DNA of 64,000 bases, from contig NC_090942.1 in the NCBI RefSeq assembly GCF_040807025.1, forward strand, positions 71,354,487-71,418,486. The letters are read 5' to 3'. Source of the stretch: Struthio camelus. Taxonomy: Eukaryota > Chordata > Aves > Struthioniformes > Struthionidae. Position numbers and translations under genes: made by a program. The notes under the pieces are model-generated. The model ran no database searches, was not told where the DNA came from, and worked only from the letters and a program-made list of their open reading frames with translations. Shown here one piece after another: positions 33,285 through 46,400 of this stretch (positions are counted from its first letter, which is position 1; each line of letters opens with the position of its first letter).

Positions 33285-36200
33285 GTAAGCACAGGTTTGT
33301 AGCAGTATGGATTTTTAAACTCATTTTTAAAATTTCTTTGACTACGATGGGAATATGACAGGGCCCCTTAGGTACAACATTTCTAACAGATTTCTTGCCT
33401 GTATAGTTTATAAAGGTGTGGAGAAGACCCTAAGCTACGAAGTTCATTTCTAGAACTGGATTTGGGCACAAACGGTTTCAAATTCATCGAAAAACTCATA
33501 GTACATCTGGGATTCAGTCTGGTAGGTATAAAGCAAAAGATCTGGACAGAGTTTTAAACATTTAATCTCTCTGATAGCTGGCATTGTTAAGAACTCCTTA
33601 GCTTTTGTGTTTTCCCTCCTCAATAAGCTACTGAGCACTGCATAGGGACTCTTTTGTTTATGAAAATAATGTCACTTCTTACAAGGCACCAGAATTCAGT
33701 GAAAAGTAATTTCCTTCCCATATGCAACTGCTGTCTGCAAAATGATGGTTCCTTTAGGACAAGACAGTTTCATACGAAGGAATAGCTAGCTTAGAGAGAG
33801 AAACTGTCTCTGTTCATCGCAAGTAGAGCCTACATAATATGCCAACCCTTGGCTAAACGGAATGACTTAAATGGTAGAAAGAATGCATTTTTAAAAAGAC
33901 ATTTTTCTGAATGAGGAGTGAAAGAGGCACTGACACATGAAAAAATCAGGCAAAACCAGGCTAGATTCCAGCTGAGACCCTGCATTCTGCAAAATCAGCA
34001 TACGATCAGAGTAAGCGAAGAATGAGTGTTCTTTTAAATGCTGTTGGATTATCACTAGATTTCTAGCAAACAGGACACTAACAGTGTCTTAAAGAGTAGG
34101 AAGCAAATACTTTCCTCTTCTTTCTAGACAACTGTCTTCCATATGATCATTAGTTTTGGCCAACTTTTATTTTCTTGCAACCAGTTATCGTATATTAGGG
34201 CAAGAGATAATAATAATTTGCCCTTCTATCAAAGAAGTTGTGACATGTTTTGAAGATTTGGTTGTGCGTGTAAAGTTTCTACGTTAGAGAGCAGAACAGG
34301 GGAACCTTGTTTCCAGGCTTTGATGCGCACACTCTGGAAAGCAGGCAGACACAGACATCTTTGTCCCTCAAAGCATAACGGTCAAAGGCGAGCTAATAGA
34401 AATAGGTCAGCTTCTCCCGATCCTAACTCAGAGTTTTGATGCACCCCAAGTGTAACTGAAGAGAGTGCAGAGGTGTGTTTAGGTCTCTCCAGTTTCCCAC
34501 TGGAGCTGACTGACTTCTTTCTTTCTGTCTGTCCTTGAACAGTTTTGTTTTTGCCACTTTGCTGTCTCCTCATGGTTTCGCAAAGAAAAGGGAGACGAAT
34601 GATAGTATTTTAGAAACCAAGGAGTCCAGTTCAAAGCAGGATTGCCTCCTCCCTTTGGTTTAGTTACTGATAAGTCACCAGGTTCTTAGCCTGGAGCCTT
34701 CAGTCTCCTTATCTTTCTCTTTTGCTAGTCAAGTAACAGAAGTCCACTTTGTCCCTTTTTCTTGTTTTCTTTTTCATTTTTTTAGTAAGTGGCTTTTACA
34801 GTTTGGGAAAGAAATGATATTGAAAGCTCTAGAAACCTGAAATCCTTTCATCAACTTCAGATTAGGTTTGTCAAGCCATCCTCAGCGTGAGCTTTCAGTT
34901 CATTCTGGTACCAAATTCCTAAAATGAACTGACTAAGCAGGGCAAGAAGTGTAACTCAGCCCTATTTTGTTTGGGAACTCAACACACACGGCATAGAAAT
35001 AAAAGAGCAATTTTTAGGACCCCCCTTAAGCTGTTTTTTTGATAATGACGCTGAATCTTTGCCTTTTTGCAGTTCTTTGCAAACACAGGTGAGAGCTTTA
35101 GTTAAATTCACATTTGAGAAGGTATCGTCTTAAATTGAAAGAAATTTATTCTTTCTGCAGAAAAGATAAGAAAAGACTGTAGGGAAGGACCAAACTCCTG
35201 ATTAATCTAGTGATAGGCAGCAAGACAAAGAGTAGAATTGTTTGTCTTCTTTAGATGCAGAATTCTTATCTGGCTATATTTTTAAGTGAAAAAGTAAGTC
35301 CTTATAAAGAGAAGTTGAAATCCTTTTTAGGTCTTTCTTACGCACAAGCCTATGAATTTTAATAATATCAGGATATACAAATCTTCACCAAATGAAAAAA
35401 AGACTTAAGTGGAGTTTCTCATCAGAGCTACAATAATATTTTTCGAAACTTTCGTTTTTCTTTACCTTTGGAATCCAGATGTTCTCTGAAATACTTTGTG
35501 AAGAACAGATTTGTGGGTATCTAAAGTTGAAATTCAGCAGCTCCTAAACACCTGCATTGGAGTTATTATAAGGCTTTTCTGAAGTTGAATTGTAGTTCTC
35601 ACTGGGTTTGATTAAGGCCTGTGGAAAACGGAGTAAATATTTCCATTTAGTTGAGGATGCCATGGATCAGCCCCAGAGATCTGACTTACCAGCAGACTGT
35701 AGAGACAAAAATGCATATTGTGTATCTCAAACCAGCCCAGTCCTGTGGTGATCTGGCCCTTAAGTGTGGTCTCTCCACCTGTTTTCCTTAAGGCTACAAA
35801 AAACCGTGTCAATGCTGAGGTCCACTGTGGTCCCTATATTGCTGCTGCCCATTATGGGCCTAGTGCAAATTGGACTTTTCCTAGCAAAATTTTGGAGTGA
35901 ACGCTCTCAAAAAGAAAGACTGGATTTGGATTCAGCATTTTTTCTCTAAGTGAACAAGTGCTTCAGACCAAAAATTTAAGCTTTACCATCTCGATTATCT
36001 GCTAATTCGGAGACCTCTTACTGTCCGTCTGTTATGTGGTCTATGCTCACTGATATTGTTTGAGTTTAAAAAGAACAAATAAAAGTTATGATGTGTTAGG
36101 TGAGGTACTTTCATTAAAGATTGTGGGAGTATTAATGCCATTATGGAAAGCACAGAATGTCCTCATCTGACATAAAACATACAGATTTAGTGACCCGTAT

Positions 36201-39200
36201 TTAGAAAGATAAATTCCGCTTGGGGTCTAGTTGGAACAGGTATGGGGAAGGAGTGCCTGTAGTGCTAGAGGAGATTAAAAGAACCTGTCTTTTTAAAACA
36301 AGCCAAAGCAAGACAAATAAATTGAGGCTACATGCCAGGGAGGGAGAAAGAACTATTTCCTTAAGGTTGATCTGAGGACAGTGTTGGAACAAAGTAACTT
36401 TTTTGGTCTTGGATCTTTTTTTCAACAGCTAGTTCAAAAAGGGAATAACCCAAAAGCGAGTAGGTGTCAGTGCAGCGGCAATGATCACCTGGACTAGAAG
36501 ATATGCACAGATCTACCAACCACTGTTTGACTGACTTGGAAGAGAGGAAGCAAACTGAACTAGAGCAGAGAACAAGGGAAAAAACCCTTAGGCTGTGGAT
36601 TTACTAATGAAAAAAATAACATCAGAATGACTGGGTCATAGAATCCTAGTGCAGATCAGATAGTAGTTTTCAGTTCAGTCAGGGGGTCAATGTGAACTCT
36701 CACCTGCTTTATAGATTTTATCCTAACTGATAACTCATGCAAAACAACACAGGTTTTAATTTGCGCTAGATTTTTACACTGCATTAGCTAACTAGAATTA
36801 AGACTATTTTATCTCTTCATGAAGGCAAACTCTTTGTAGTGCCTTCAGATAAGCATGAGAGAGTGGGCATGTTTGTATCCATCACATTACCCCTTTTGTG
36901 CAGCTGAAATGCGTAGCAGTGTCAGCTGAGAAATTTTCTAAAAATCAGTGAGAAAACTTCAGCTACTGAAGGAAATTCCCATTATCTATTCCTATACTTC
37001 ATGTCCTCCAGGAAGAACAGAAGTTCATGGCTGTCAAGTCTTGAACATTGTATAGGAATCAAATTCACTACATCTTAAAATGTATTTCTGTTATTAAAAG
37101 GATAATTATCTTTCTCCATTTCACTCTAGGAATTACAAAGGAAGAGACTGTTGTGTGAAACAAACCATTTTCTTCATCACTCTATTTGCATCACAATGGT
37201 AAAAAAAATGTCGGGAATAAGCATAGCATATTTATTAAAAGTAATCTGAGTATTTATTTCTCCAGATTGTCTTGTTGAGGCAACTGACATTCAGTAGACC
37301 CACCTGAATGAGGGTCCCCTTCAGTATCTGTTGCGTGTTTGGGAACCGGCAGTGTTGAGAATAACTAGTCGCTTCTGAGCTGGTGCCATGGGATGGCACT
37401 ACAGAGCAGTCTGACTACTTTTTAAATGAGACCTTGCCTTACTGTAGTAAACTGAAGGAAGATTACACTGTTTTTCACTTCTAATCAGAGCATTACAAAT
37501 GCTATTTTGCTGAACTCCTGTGAAGAAGCCTGCCTATCTTTTTCATAAATAATTAGGTTCCCCAAATGCTGGATGTAGTTTCATTAAACCTTTATTAAAC
37601 TGTCTCTTTTATTTCACACTAGTTGAGTTTATGTGTGGAATTTATTTCTTGTATGCTGCTAAATTGCAAACGAAATGGATTGTTAATTTGACAAGTACAA
37701 GCAAAATGGAAACGGAGCTGACATAAAATACATAACTACTTCCAAGTGTTTTAATGTACAGGCTAGAAAACACACATACAGCAAGGTGTGTTAATCAGAG
37801 ACTTGTGCGTTATTTGGAGATTTGGAAATCTCCCTTTAGTGAGATTGTAAGGTATTGACCATATCAGCATAACATTGCTCTTTATTCTACTGCTGTAACT
37901 TACCTGTAGTACGCTTTATTATATTTTTCACTTCACTGAACTTCATATATTGGTTAGCTGATGGTTTCACATATTGATAATCATGTGAAAATATACACTA
38001 ATATGCCTAGAATGACTTTGGATTTTCAATTTATGGACACTTTTGAAGACTTCGTTTTCCTCTCTTCCCTTCCCATGACTCTGGTCATCTTACTGTTTTT
38101 AAATTCTGACATGTCATCATAAATGACAGAACTTCTCTCATGGCTGATCCACATGTTCTTTGATCTGATGGCATTTGGTATAGTTTTGTAATATTTATAT
38201 GGCCTGGCTTAAAATGGTCATCTTCATAACGTTGCCTTTAATGCCAACATCTCTCCCCTGAAAATAGTGCCAGCTTTCTGCAGCACTCCTGTAAGAACTC
38301 TTAATAATGTGCCATCTTGTTGTTGTTGTTATTATTATTATCCCAGATATTTTCAGGTCACAGTCAGACTCTCAGACAGTAGAAAAAGAATCTGTTTATA
38401 TTCATTTCTGATGAGGGCAGCATAGATTGTGTTATCCATCATGACTATCAGCTCTTTGCAGGGGTCATTACCACCAGTAGGTGGCTAGTAGGTACTGCCA
38501 CCGGTAGGTGGCTAAGGAAGATAAGCAAGAAAATGATTCTTTACTCTCTAAAGTCAGAGAGAGTCTTGATCTTCAGCCCCATGATACTACAGCTCTGGAT
38601 GTAACCACTTCCATTCAAAGCATTTTTTTTTCCACACATTGGAGTCCCCCAAACCTATCCAAATTTCATTTCAAGGGAAGGTTGGCTCTAAATGATTTTT
38701 GTGATCAGGTCCTTTCTTGATGTCCCGCTAGAAATACAAAGGTTTTTTCTTGCCACTCAAAATAGGCTGTTTTTATCCTATTTATCATCATCGTTTTTTC
38801 CTGTTGATTCGTTCTTCTGCTTAGTGCTCTCAGTTACTGACTGCTGTGAAGATTATTCAGTGAAGTAACAGAATGATCTGTTATCTGTGCTTTCTGTGAA
38901 GTAGCAGAAATATGTGGGAGGTGCAGTCTGTAATTATTATGAGGGAACTGTATCAAGACCTGAATTAGTCTATTTTGTTAATGAATTGGTGCAGGATGTT
39001 TCTCTGTTTTATTGTCTTCATCGTTGCGTACAAATAACAGACTGAAATCTAAAGACCCTTGTGTAGCTTCTTACCTCCGGGCGATAGCCCAGCCTCACAG
39101 CTGTAGGTGGCTCTTCCTTTTATTTTATCTTCCGTGCGACACGTGGCTTCAGTGCTGGGAGAATCCTCTTTGAAAGCTGCCATAGCTACAACTAAAAATG

Positions 39201-40318
39201 CAGGTCTTTCAGCCAAAGGACCTTTCTAGGTACAGGATTTCACAAGGAGGCATCAGAACCTCCACTTGCAGTCTAGTCCCACCAGCTGTATCCCTTCCTT
39301 ACTGCTGCAGCCCTTGGCTAGCCTCATGCGCCCTTAGTGCCCAGCTGTCTCTCCTCCTCGGTTTCTTTCTGCTGTGAGTCTCTTTCTCTTCTCTTCTACA
39401 GTCCCGTCTGCTTTCCTCCTCACCTTTACTGCCCTTGATTCACTTGCCATTTCTTTTGGAAATATAATGAAACTCAGTTAAAAGAAAGTGAATGCTGCAT
39501 GGCATCAAACTGATGCTTTGATCATGGAGTCAGTCTTCTGTTCCTACTCACAAAGGAAATCTGTCTGTGTCATAAGTTGTTCCACTGATTTAATTGAAAG
39601 CAAAAGTGACAAGACTCTAGTTTTGTTTTCTTCTCCTTTGCCTGTTTTGTTGCTATTGTTTTCTCCTTTCTGGTTATAAGCTCTTAAAGGCAGGGACTCT
39701 GACATACATAAGCTGGAAAAACAACAGCAGGGAGATGGCCATGTTATGAGCCTGCCTGTGACAGAGCTGGTTCACACTTGGAGGAGCCAAGGCAAGTGGA
39801 GCACTCTCTCTCTCTTGACTTCTTCAAAGTAGCCAGCAGCTTTGCCCCTTTTCTGGCACATTCTTGCTCTCCTGTCCCTGTGGTCCTCCAAACATTTGAA
39901 AAATTAGTCACTTTGTAGAGTAAATTTACTTGAGATGCTGAATGTTTTCTGAAGATTAATTTCTGGCCTGGGACTCCAGTGGGCATTATTGTCCTTTCAT
40001 TTGGCTGCTCTGGCTGTGAAGATCCAAATTGCCTTAACATATGCGTCATTTGCAATCCCAGTTGCTGTGAGTCATCAGAGCTGAAAAAAATGACTTAGCT
40101 TGTATCATGGGTGTTTTTTCATGCAGCACAAGAAAAAGATGATTTTTTTCTAAAAGTAACACTCAGACTCCTAAATTTGAGGACCACAGGGACTTCTTTG
40201 CTGTACTACAGAGTGAATTTTATACCCCAAACATACGAGGAGCGTATTACTTGTCTCTTCGCAGTTATCTTGGGATAGGCCAAATGGCAGGGGGACTACT
40301 GCTTTGACATATTGGTGT
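33285..40318. other. Intergenic DNA, no gene seen
   Basis: About 7 kb of AT-rich sequence. Simple repeats include a TTG/TTA run at 38317-38341. At 38469-38513 a motif CCACC-NGTA-GGTGGCTA occurs twice 27-28 bases apart, each copy forming a small hairpin. No exon, RNA gene or mobile element was recognised. Confidence 0.5.
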
Positions 40319-40486
40319 CAGGGTCCCAAGGGTATGGCTAGACCCTAATGGTCCCAAGCAGCCCCATCTGGGGCCTCACCCTGGCTCATTTAAGCGTAAG
40401 GCTCCTGGGCTGTGGGCAGAGTTGGAGGAGGCTTCAGGTGAGGCTACTTGGGATCAGCAGGGTCTAGCAGTGCCCTTGGGACCCTG
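40319..40486. mobile_element. hAT-like MITE (non-autonomous DNA transposon remnant), 168 bp
   Basis: The two ends are inverted copies of each other over about 58 bases. Both begin CAGGGTCCCAAGGG read inward (14 identical bases), then share GCTAGACCCT, TCCCAAG and AGCC at matching distances, with scattered mismatches. CAGGG termini are typical of hAT (Charlie-type) elements. There is no transposase open frame. An 8-bp target duplication is not evident (attggtgt on the left, ataactca on the right), which suggests age or misplaced ends. A transcript across it would fold into one long hairpin. Confidence 0.6.
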
Positions 40487-43400
40487 ATAACTCAGTCTAT
40501 GTAACTTTTCTTCCCCCCTGCCCCCCATGGCAGTTTCTAAAATAGCTGTACCTTTGCCATACTGTGTGCCGACTTACTACCTGAAATGAAGTCGTTCTCC
40601 TGTGTGTAGTGTGGGGTGTTGTGGGCATCCTAGGTGCTGAGCCTTTAAAAGTGATGCTATAGAAAGCTTATACCAGAAAGTAAGTGAGCCTTTTAATTGA
40701 CACACAGCTTAGAAAAGGTAGAATAGGTAACTACTTTTCCTTTCAAGTTAATATTTTTTTCCCTCCATTCCTAAAGCTTACTTTTAAATGCATCTGTGTT
40801 TTATTATGTACAATCTGTCAGAATAAAATGACAGGTTAACATTAAGAAAATCTTTGCGAGCTTTCAGCAGCAAATGTAGCAGCCTCTATCCAGCCTAAAT
40901 TTTAGAAAGATAAGTATATTATAATGTGAAATCTATAAATAGTTTTTTCTTTACTTTTTGGGGACTGAGGGCAAGGTATCTTGTGGCCACACTTTTGTGT
41001 TTGAACACTTTTTGTGTTTTGACACTTTTCACTTTATTGCCTGTAAATGTATTTGTTGTACTTTAAACCTGTAGGTGCTAAGGAGTTGGGTGGATTGAGA
41101 GATTTTTTTTTTTTTTTTTTTGGTCTTAATGTCCTATCCTGCTGCTCAGTGTTCTGAAGAGGGCCTCTCTTTCTCAGTTACAATTTTAAGTGATGTAAGG
41201 GAGAGATAAAGAGCATTAAGTTTGCGTTTGGCAAATGAAAGCCCTCCAGTTGGAGAAGGACAGCCAAATAAGAACTATTGTGCTCTTGATGTTGTTTTGG
41301 CTGCTCTGGTTATCTGGTAGTAATGGAAAGATTAAGACCCAAGGGAGGAAGTGGGGAAGATGTGTGGCATGTAATGTGGCTGAGTCTTAGAAATGAAGGT
41401 CTTTGTGATTTCACTGATGCCTTACCCTGGCTGTAGCAGCAACAACTTGTCATTAGTCATTCTCTAGCGATGGAGGTGCTCGTCTCCATGTTGTACCTGA
41501 ATCAACATCCATTTGTCTTGTGATGGCGGTTTCTTGAGTGAATTACACAATAGCAGTTGTTGTCCAGGCTGGTTTGGTGCTAAAAACCATTTTTGTCATT
41601 GTCTCAGTCTCATATGCTGCCAGCTTTGTATCTCTGATTGCTCATGCGACTTGAGAAAATGCCAGGCAATAAAACCATCTTGTCAGAGACTGCTGGCAAA
41701 AAGAATAACAGAGTTTATTCCTCTTTATGATTTCTTCTTTGTATCCATTCCATCTCCTGTCAGTTGCTTTTTCTGCTGCATACCTCCTGCCTGCCCTCTT
41801 GGTTGCTTAAGTATGCACATGGTGTTATTTAAAACAATGTTAAATGGTATCTGATTTAGCCTTAAAAGAGAATCAATCCTTCTTCTGGTAAATAGCTGTT
41901 CCCGGTCTATTCTAAATTGGATGCATCCTACAGCATCCTTGACTTAAACAAAAAAAATAGATCTGAATGTCTCTGCAGTTAAATTCAAAGTGCTAACCTC
42001 CACAGATCTGGAACTACCTACAGGTTTTATTCTGAATACTTGATGGGGAGAACTCTTTCCACTGTTACTGGAGGTGGATAGGAGGCGAAGCAGTTGTCAC
42101 AGTTTAAAAGGTAGAGAAAATAGTCTATTATTTCTTTTCTTACTTTTGTTGGTTTCACTAAAGCTATTTGTTCTCAGTGGAATATTTGAGTCATTGTAAT
42201 ACTTGCAAAAGGATGGTATTGCTTTATTAGAGTGTAAATGAACTCTGAGCACATCATTGTTTGAATACAAACACAAATAAGATGCTTCAAAAAATCAACA
42301 TAAACAGAATCTTAGTGTTATGCTCTGAGCCGAGTGTGCATGGGAATCATAAAAAGGGGACCAAATTTTATTCCCAACTTTGCCTCTAGTCTGGAGTATG
42401 TGTCTTATCTGACTCAGAGTTTCAGTGGGAAGTAACTGGCTAATAGTTTTATGTGGTTCTTATATCCGATCCTGAAATTCTTTTCCCTCTGTTACCTGAA
42501 GATGGACCAGTCCATTCCAGACCCTGAAGCCACATCTGCTTACCCAGAGCCAACCATGAGAAATTTATCTCCTATGTAAGCCTTAATCGCTGTGGTTTTT
42601 GGTAGGTCCTGAAAATATATAAACTTGTTTTTGCTCAGTCTAAGATCAAGACAGTAAGAGTTAAATATTTCTGGATCTAGCTATAGTTAATTGCTATTTC
42701 TTGTAGAGCTGACATAATACATACAAGTGTGCAACTTTCTGATGGGGCCTTCTGGTCTCATCTGCACTAACAGAATGCTTATCATCCTAGGCAGCAGAAA
42801 GAATGACAAAACCTGTGATGAGAAAGTAGGATTGTTAATTCTCTTATTTGTCTTCTTATGAGACATCCTGTCTACAGCTTTAAAAATTAAAATGTCAGGT
42901 TGTGTCAATATTCTAATGCTGTGCTTCCAGGTAATACAAACAGAGATGAGGCAAGAAGTGCTCCTAGCGCTGGGATACCTGTGCCCAATCTGCTTGGGTT
43001 GGTGGTTGGACTCTAAAAAGATTTGAGGACGCACTTTGAGATGTTGGACTGAGACGGCAAGATTGGGGAATGAGGGTGGTAAATCTGCTGAGCGAGCTCA
43101 GCAGACTCGCTTACTTGCTCTCACAAGCACCATGTTATTTAACGTCTGTTTTAAATTGCTGTTCAAGCACTGCAGACTTGCGGAAGTTGTAAGCAGGCAT
43201 TCAGATCCCCAGCTTTCTCTGTCTAGTTGGCTAGTCTAGTTAATTTTATTAACTGGTTTCCCCCAATCTATCAAATCTCCCCCTTTGAAACAGAAAATTT
43301 TACTTACCAGTATTGATCTATCTTTACTTATCTTCTAGCTATTTAAAATTTTAAATAACTGGGTACAAAGTTACTTTTGCGATGATCCTCCTAAAGTATC

Positions 43401-46400
43401 CTCATTACCTATTGCAAATAAGATGTCAAACACTGTTACCTCCTGTAGGCAGAGTTATTTTTTTAATAAAAAATCTTACCAGCTATCATGATGTGGAATA
43501 TCTGGGTCTTAGCACTGGGACCTGCAGCAATGGGACCGACCTGTCATTGGTCATGGCCTTGTCTGCCATAATCCTATGATGGAGCCAGCAATTCAAGTGT
43601 TGATGTGGGGCTCTGGTTCTGTGTGGCTCTGGGGCCTAAGGCATGGCAGGGCAGCTGGGGAGCATGTATGCTTTTTCTTCCTTGAGCACTTGATGTGCAT
43701 GAATGGGAGGGAGCGCACACCGCTTCCTGCATCAGAAGAGAAAATAGCAGGCGTCTGAGTATTTTTTTTCTCCTATGTTCATATATATTCTCCAACTGAT
43801 ATAATTAGAAAGCTAATCGCTGAGGTTCAAGAAGGAAAAGACATATTAGATGATATTGTTCATTGCCTTGGGGCCAGCACAAGATTGTTTCCTCTAAAAT
43901 AGCTTACTGAATTCAGGGGAAGTTGAGGTCTATAAGCAACATGCAGGCTAAGACTTTTATTGAAGAGCTGCAAGGCTTGTATATACATCTTTATTAAAAC
44001 TTTTATTAAAGAAAGGCATTTCCATGCCCACTTGCTCTTGCAGGTTTCACCAATGTCACCTTATTTCTCTGTGATAAATGCATTTATTAGTTTTCTGTGC
44101 TGAAAGCAAAATAGATTTAAAAAAAAAAAAAGAATAAAAAAGAAATCTGGAAATAAGTGAATATTTGGCCTTATTAAGTCAGTGGAAGCTGTTGGGTTTC
44201 ACCCAAAGCCTCATCCTGTTTCCAGCTTGTTTCACTGAGACGATAATAGCTGTAAAAGGAAGTTATATTGTCCATCTTATTTATAATCTCAATGATGTGG
44301 CATGTGGTCCACAAATACCTTGATTTTCAGGGTCAATGGGTCTTTCCAGTCATGACCAACATGGAGTTCTAAGCTGTTTTAGGAAGGCTTAACCATAGCA
44401 AGGAAGCAAAGATACTGGCTGCTCTCTGAAATTGCTTCAGCTAAGCAGTGAAGGACACCAAATGCTTTTTTCTCTGGTTCTTAACTTACAAATCTTCAGG
44501 AAATAACACTTTGGCTCCTTTTCTGTCAACCATAATGTGAGCTGTGATAACTAGGTTGCGCTGTCTTTATAGTAAATATCCTGTCCTAGATCTTGCTGAT
44601 GTGGAGTTGTGCTGAGGCTATGATATAGTGTCATGCCAGACTGACAAATTTGTTCAAATCCTTATTCTATCCTGGCAGTCCCCAGGTTCTCTTTCCACAT
44701 CTTGCCATCTGTAGTAGAGTTTTTAATAACTGACATACTGCCATGGTATGCAGCATTAAAACGTTGCTAAGATTTTTGTACAGCCATAGTCTCAAATTAA
44801 TCTAAACCTGACCTAAAATAGTGAGGTACTGTTTTCATTTCCCCGAATGGAAGAAAGATTCTTCTTCTGATCTCACAAAGCACAGGTAACCACCCACTGT
44901 GGCCTCTAAGTCATGTACTGAAGAGCTTTGTTGCATAGCCATCAAAGTCTGATTGTTGGTAAAGTTAAAAAAGGAACAAGAACAACAACAACACGTCTGC
45001 CGTAACCAGCACTAAGGAACCTTGCAAGAAAGATTGGACTAAGTAGGTGCAGCCACAGAACCCTTTAGGCTGCGTGGTGTAACTGAAGTCCCCAGGTCGG
45101 TGCTACTGCTGAGTGCCTCCCAAACAGCAGTCCTGTGTAGTGCCACGTGGCTACACACGGTCAAGAACCCTGAGGGTGACTTGATGAGGAAGCAGATGCA
45201 AGAAAGTCTTAGCATGTGTGAAAACGAGGAATATTCTAGCATTTTACCGTATATAAAGTAGAAAGGTCAATTAAAAACACGGGAGGCCTGTAGGCTCAGT
45301 AACCTCTCTTCTGAAGGAACTGAAAAAATGAGTGGACCTGAAGTATTCATCTTCGTACCTGGAGAAGAGACAGGGGAATGAGAGGAGGAGGATAAGATGT
45401 GTACTCTTAGCTTCACTGAAGCTTGAGAATGACAACTGATTTGCAGCACATTACTTCCTTCTCATTACTAGAAGTCAACAAAATGAAAAAAGCTTCCCTC
45501 TCCAAGAGTATCATTGTGGCTGAGATCTCAAGGGCAAGGCCAGGTCTCAGGTAATAGTGAACATGGTCAAATGTTGCCTCTAGCTGCTTGCAGTGACTGT
45601 CTTTGAAAGTAGCAGTAGACTCTACTCTCTCTGGCTGCATATGATGCAATTTGGTGTATGGGCTCTCTGAAGCTCCGTAGTAAAATGGGAACAAAGAAGA
45701 GCTAGTAGTGCAGATTGGATTTAATTTCTCTTCATGTTGGGGTAGACTGTTTGAGTCCAGTGGGGAGAGTTTTTCATCTGGATCTTCAGCTTGTAATTCA
45801 AGTAAACTGTAAAAAGCTTCCTCCTATAATCATCAAAGTCTGATTGTTATGAAGTTAAAATAACCATCTCTGCTGTGAGCAACAGCAAAGCACCACACCA
45901 CGATGGCTTGATACTTGCCAGCACTTAATCTGCCATGTGTCAAAGGTGTGTTAAGTCTTAGAAATCAAGCCTATTAACTCAGCGTGCTTATCTTAACTGA
46001 ATCAGTTCCTGCAACTGGTAGGGACCAAAATAATTACAATAAAGCAAGGATTCATTACTTCTATAATTTACCATCATTTGAATAAAATTAATAACCCTGG
46101 TCTAAGTACAGGAATGACTAAGTTTTGATCTCTGTTCTTTTTAGTATCTTAAATCTCTGAACTAATTAGCTTGATAATACAAACACGTGTTCTGGTTGTG
46201 TACAAAAGTCGGGATTAAAAGTTATTGCTATTGAAAGTAACTTTGACCTATGTAAATCTGTTGTCTAAAGTCTAATGGCGAAGTGACCATTTTACAAAAT
46301 CACTGGCACTATTATCAAAACGTTATGAAAGTATCCATTGGAATCTTTCAGCTTGCTTCAGAAGTCTTGGCAAACAAGTAGCCTGAAAGAGCTGTTGTAC

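Noticed and set aside
36630..36665. Phrase tcatagaatcctag as a possible CR1 LINE 3' tail
   Set aside because: Only one short match; no flanking CR1 sequence such as the ggttggac...ccttccaac context could be recognised.
44941..45850. Repeated phrase atcaaagtctgattgtt at 44941 and 45832 as part of a larger duplication
   Set aside because: Similarity fades within about 30 bases on each side, too short to call a duplicated segment.
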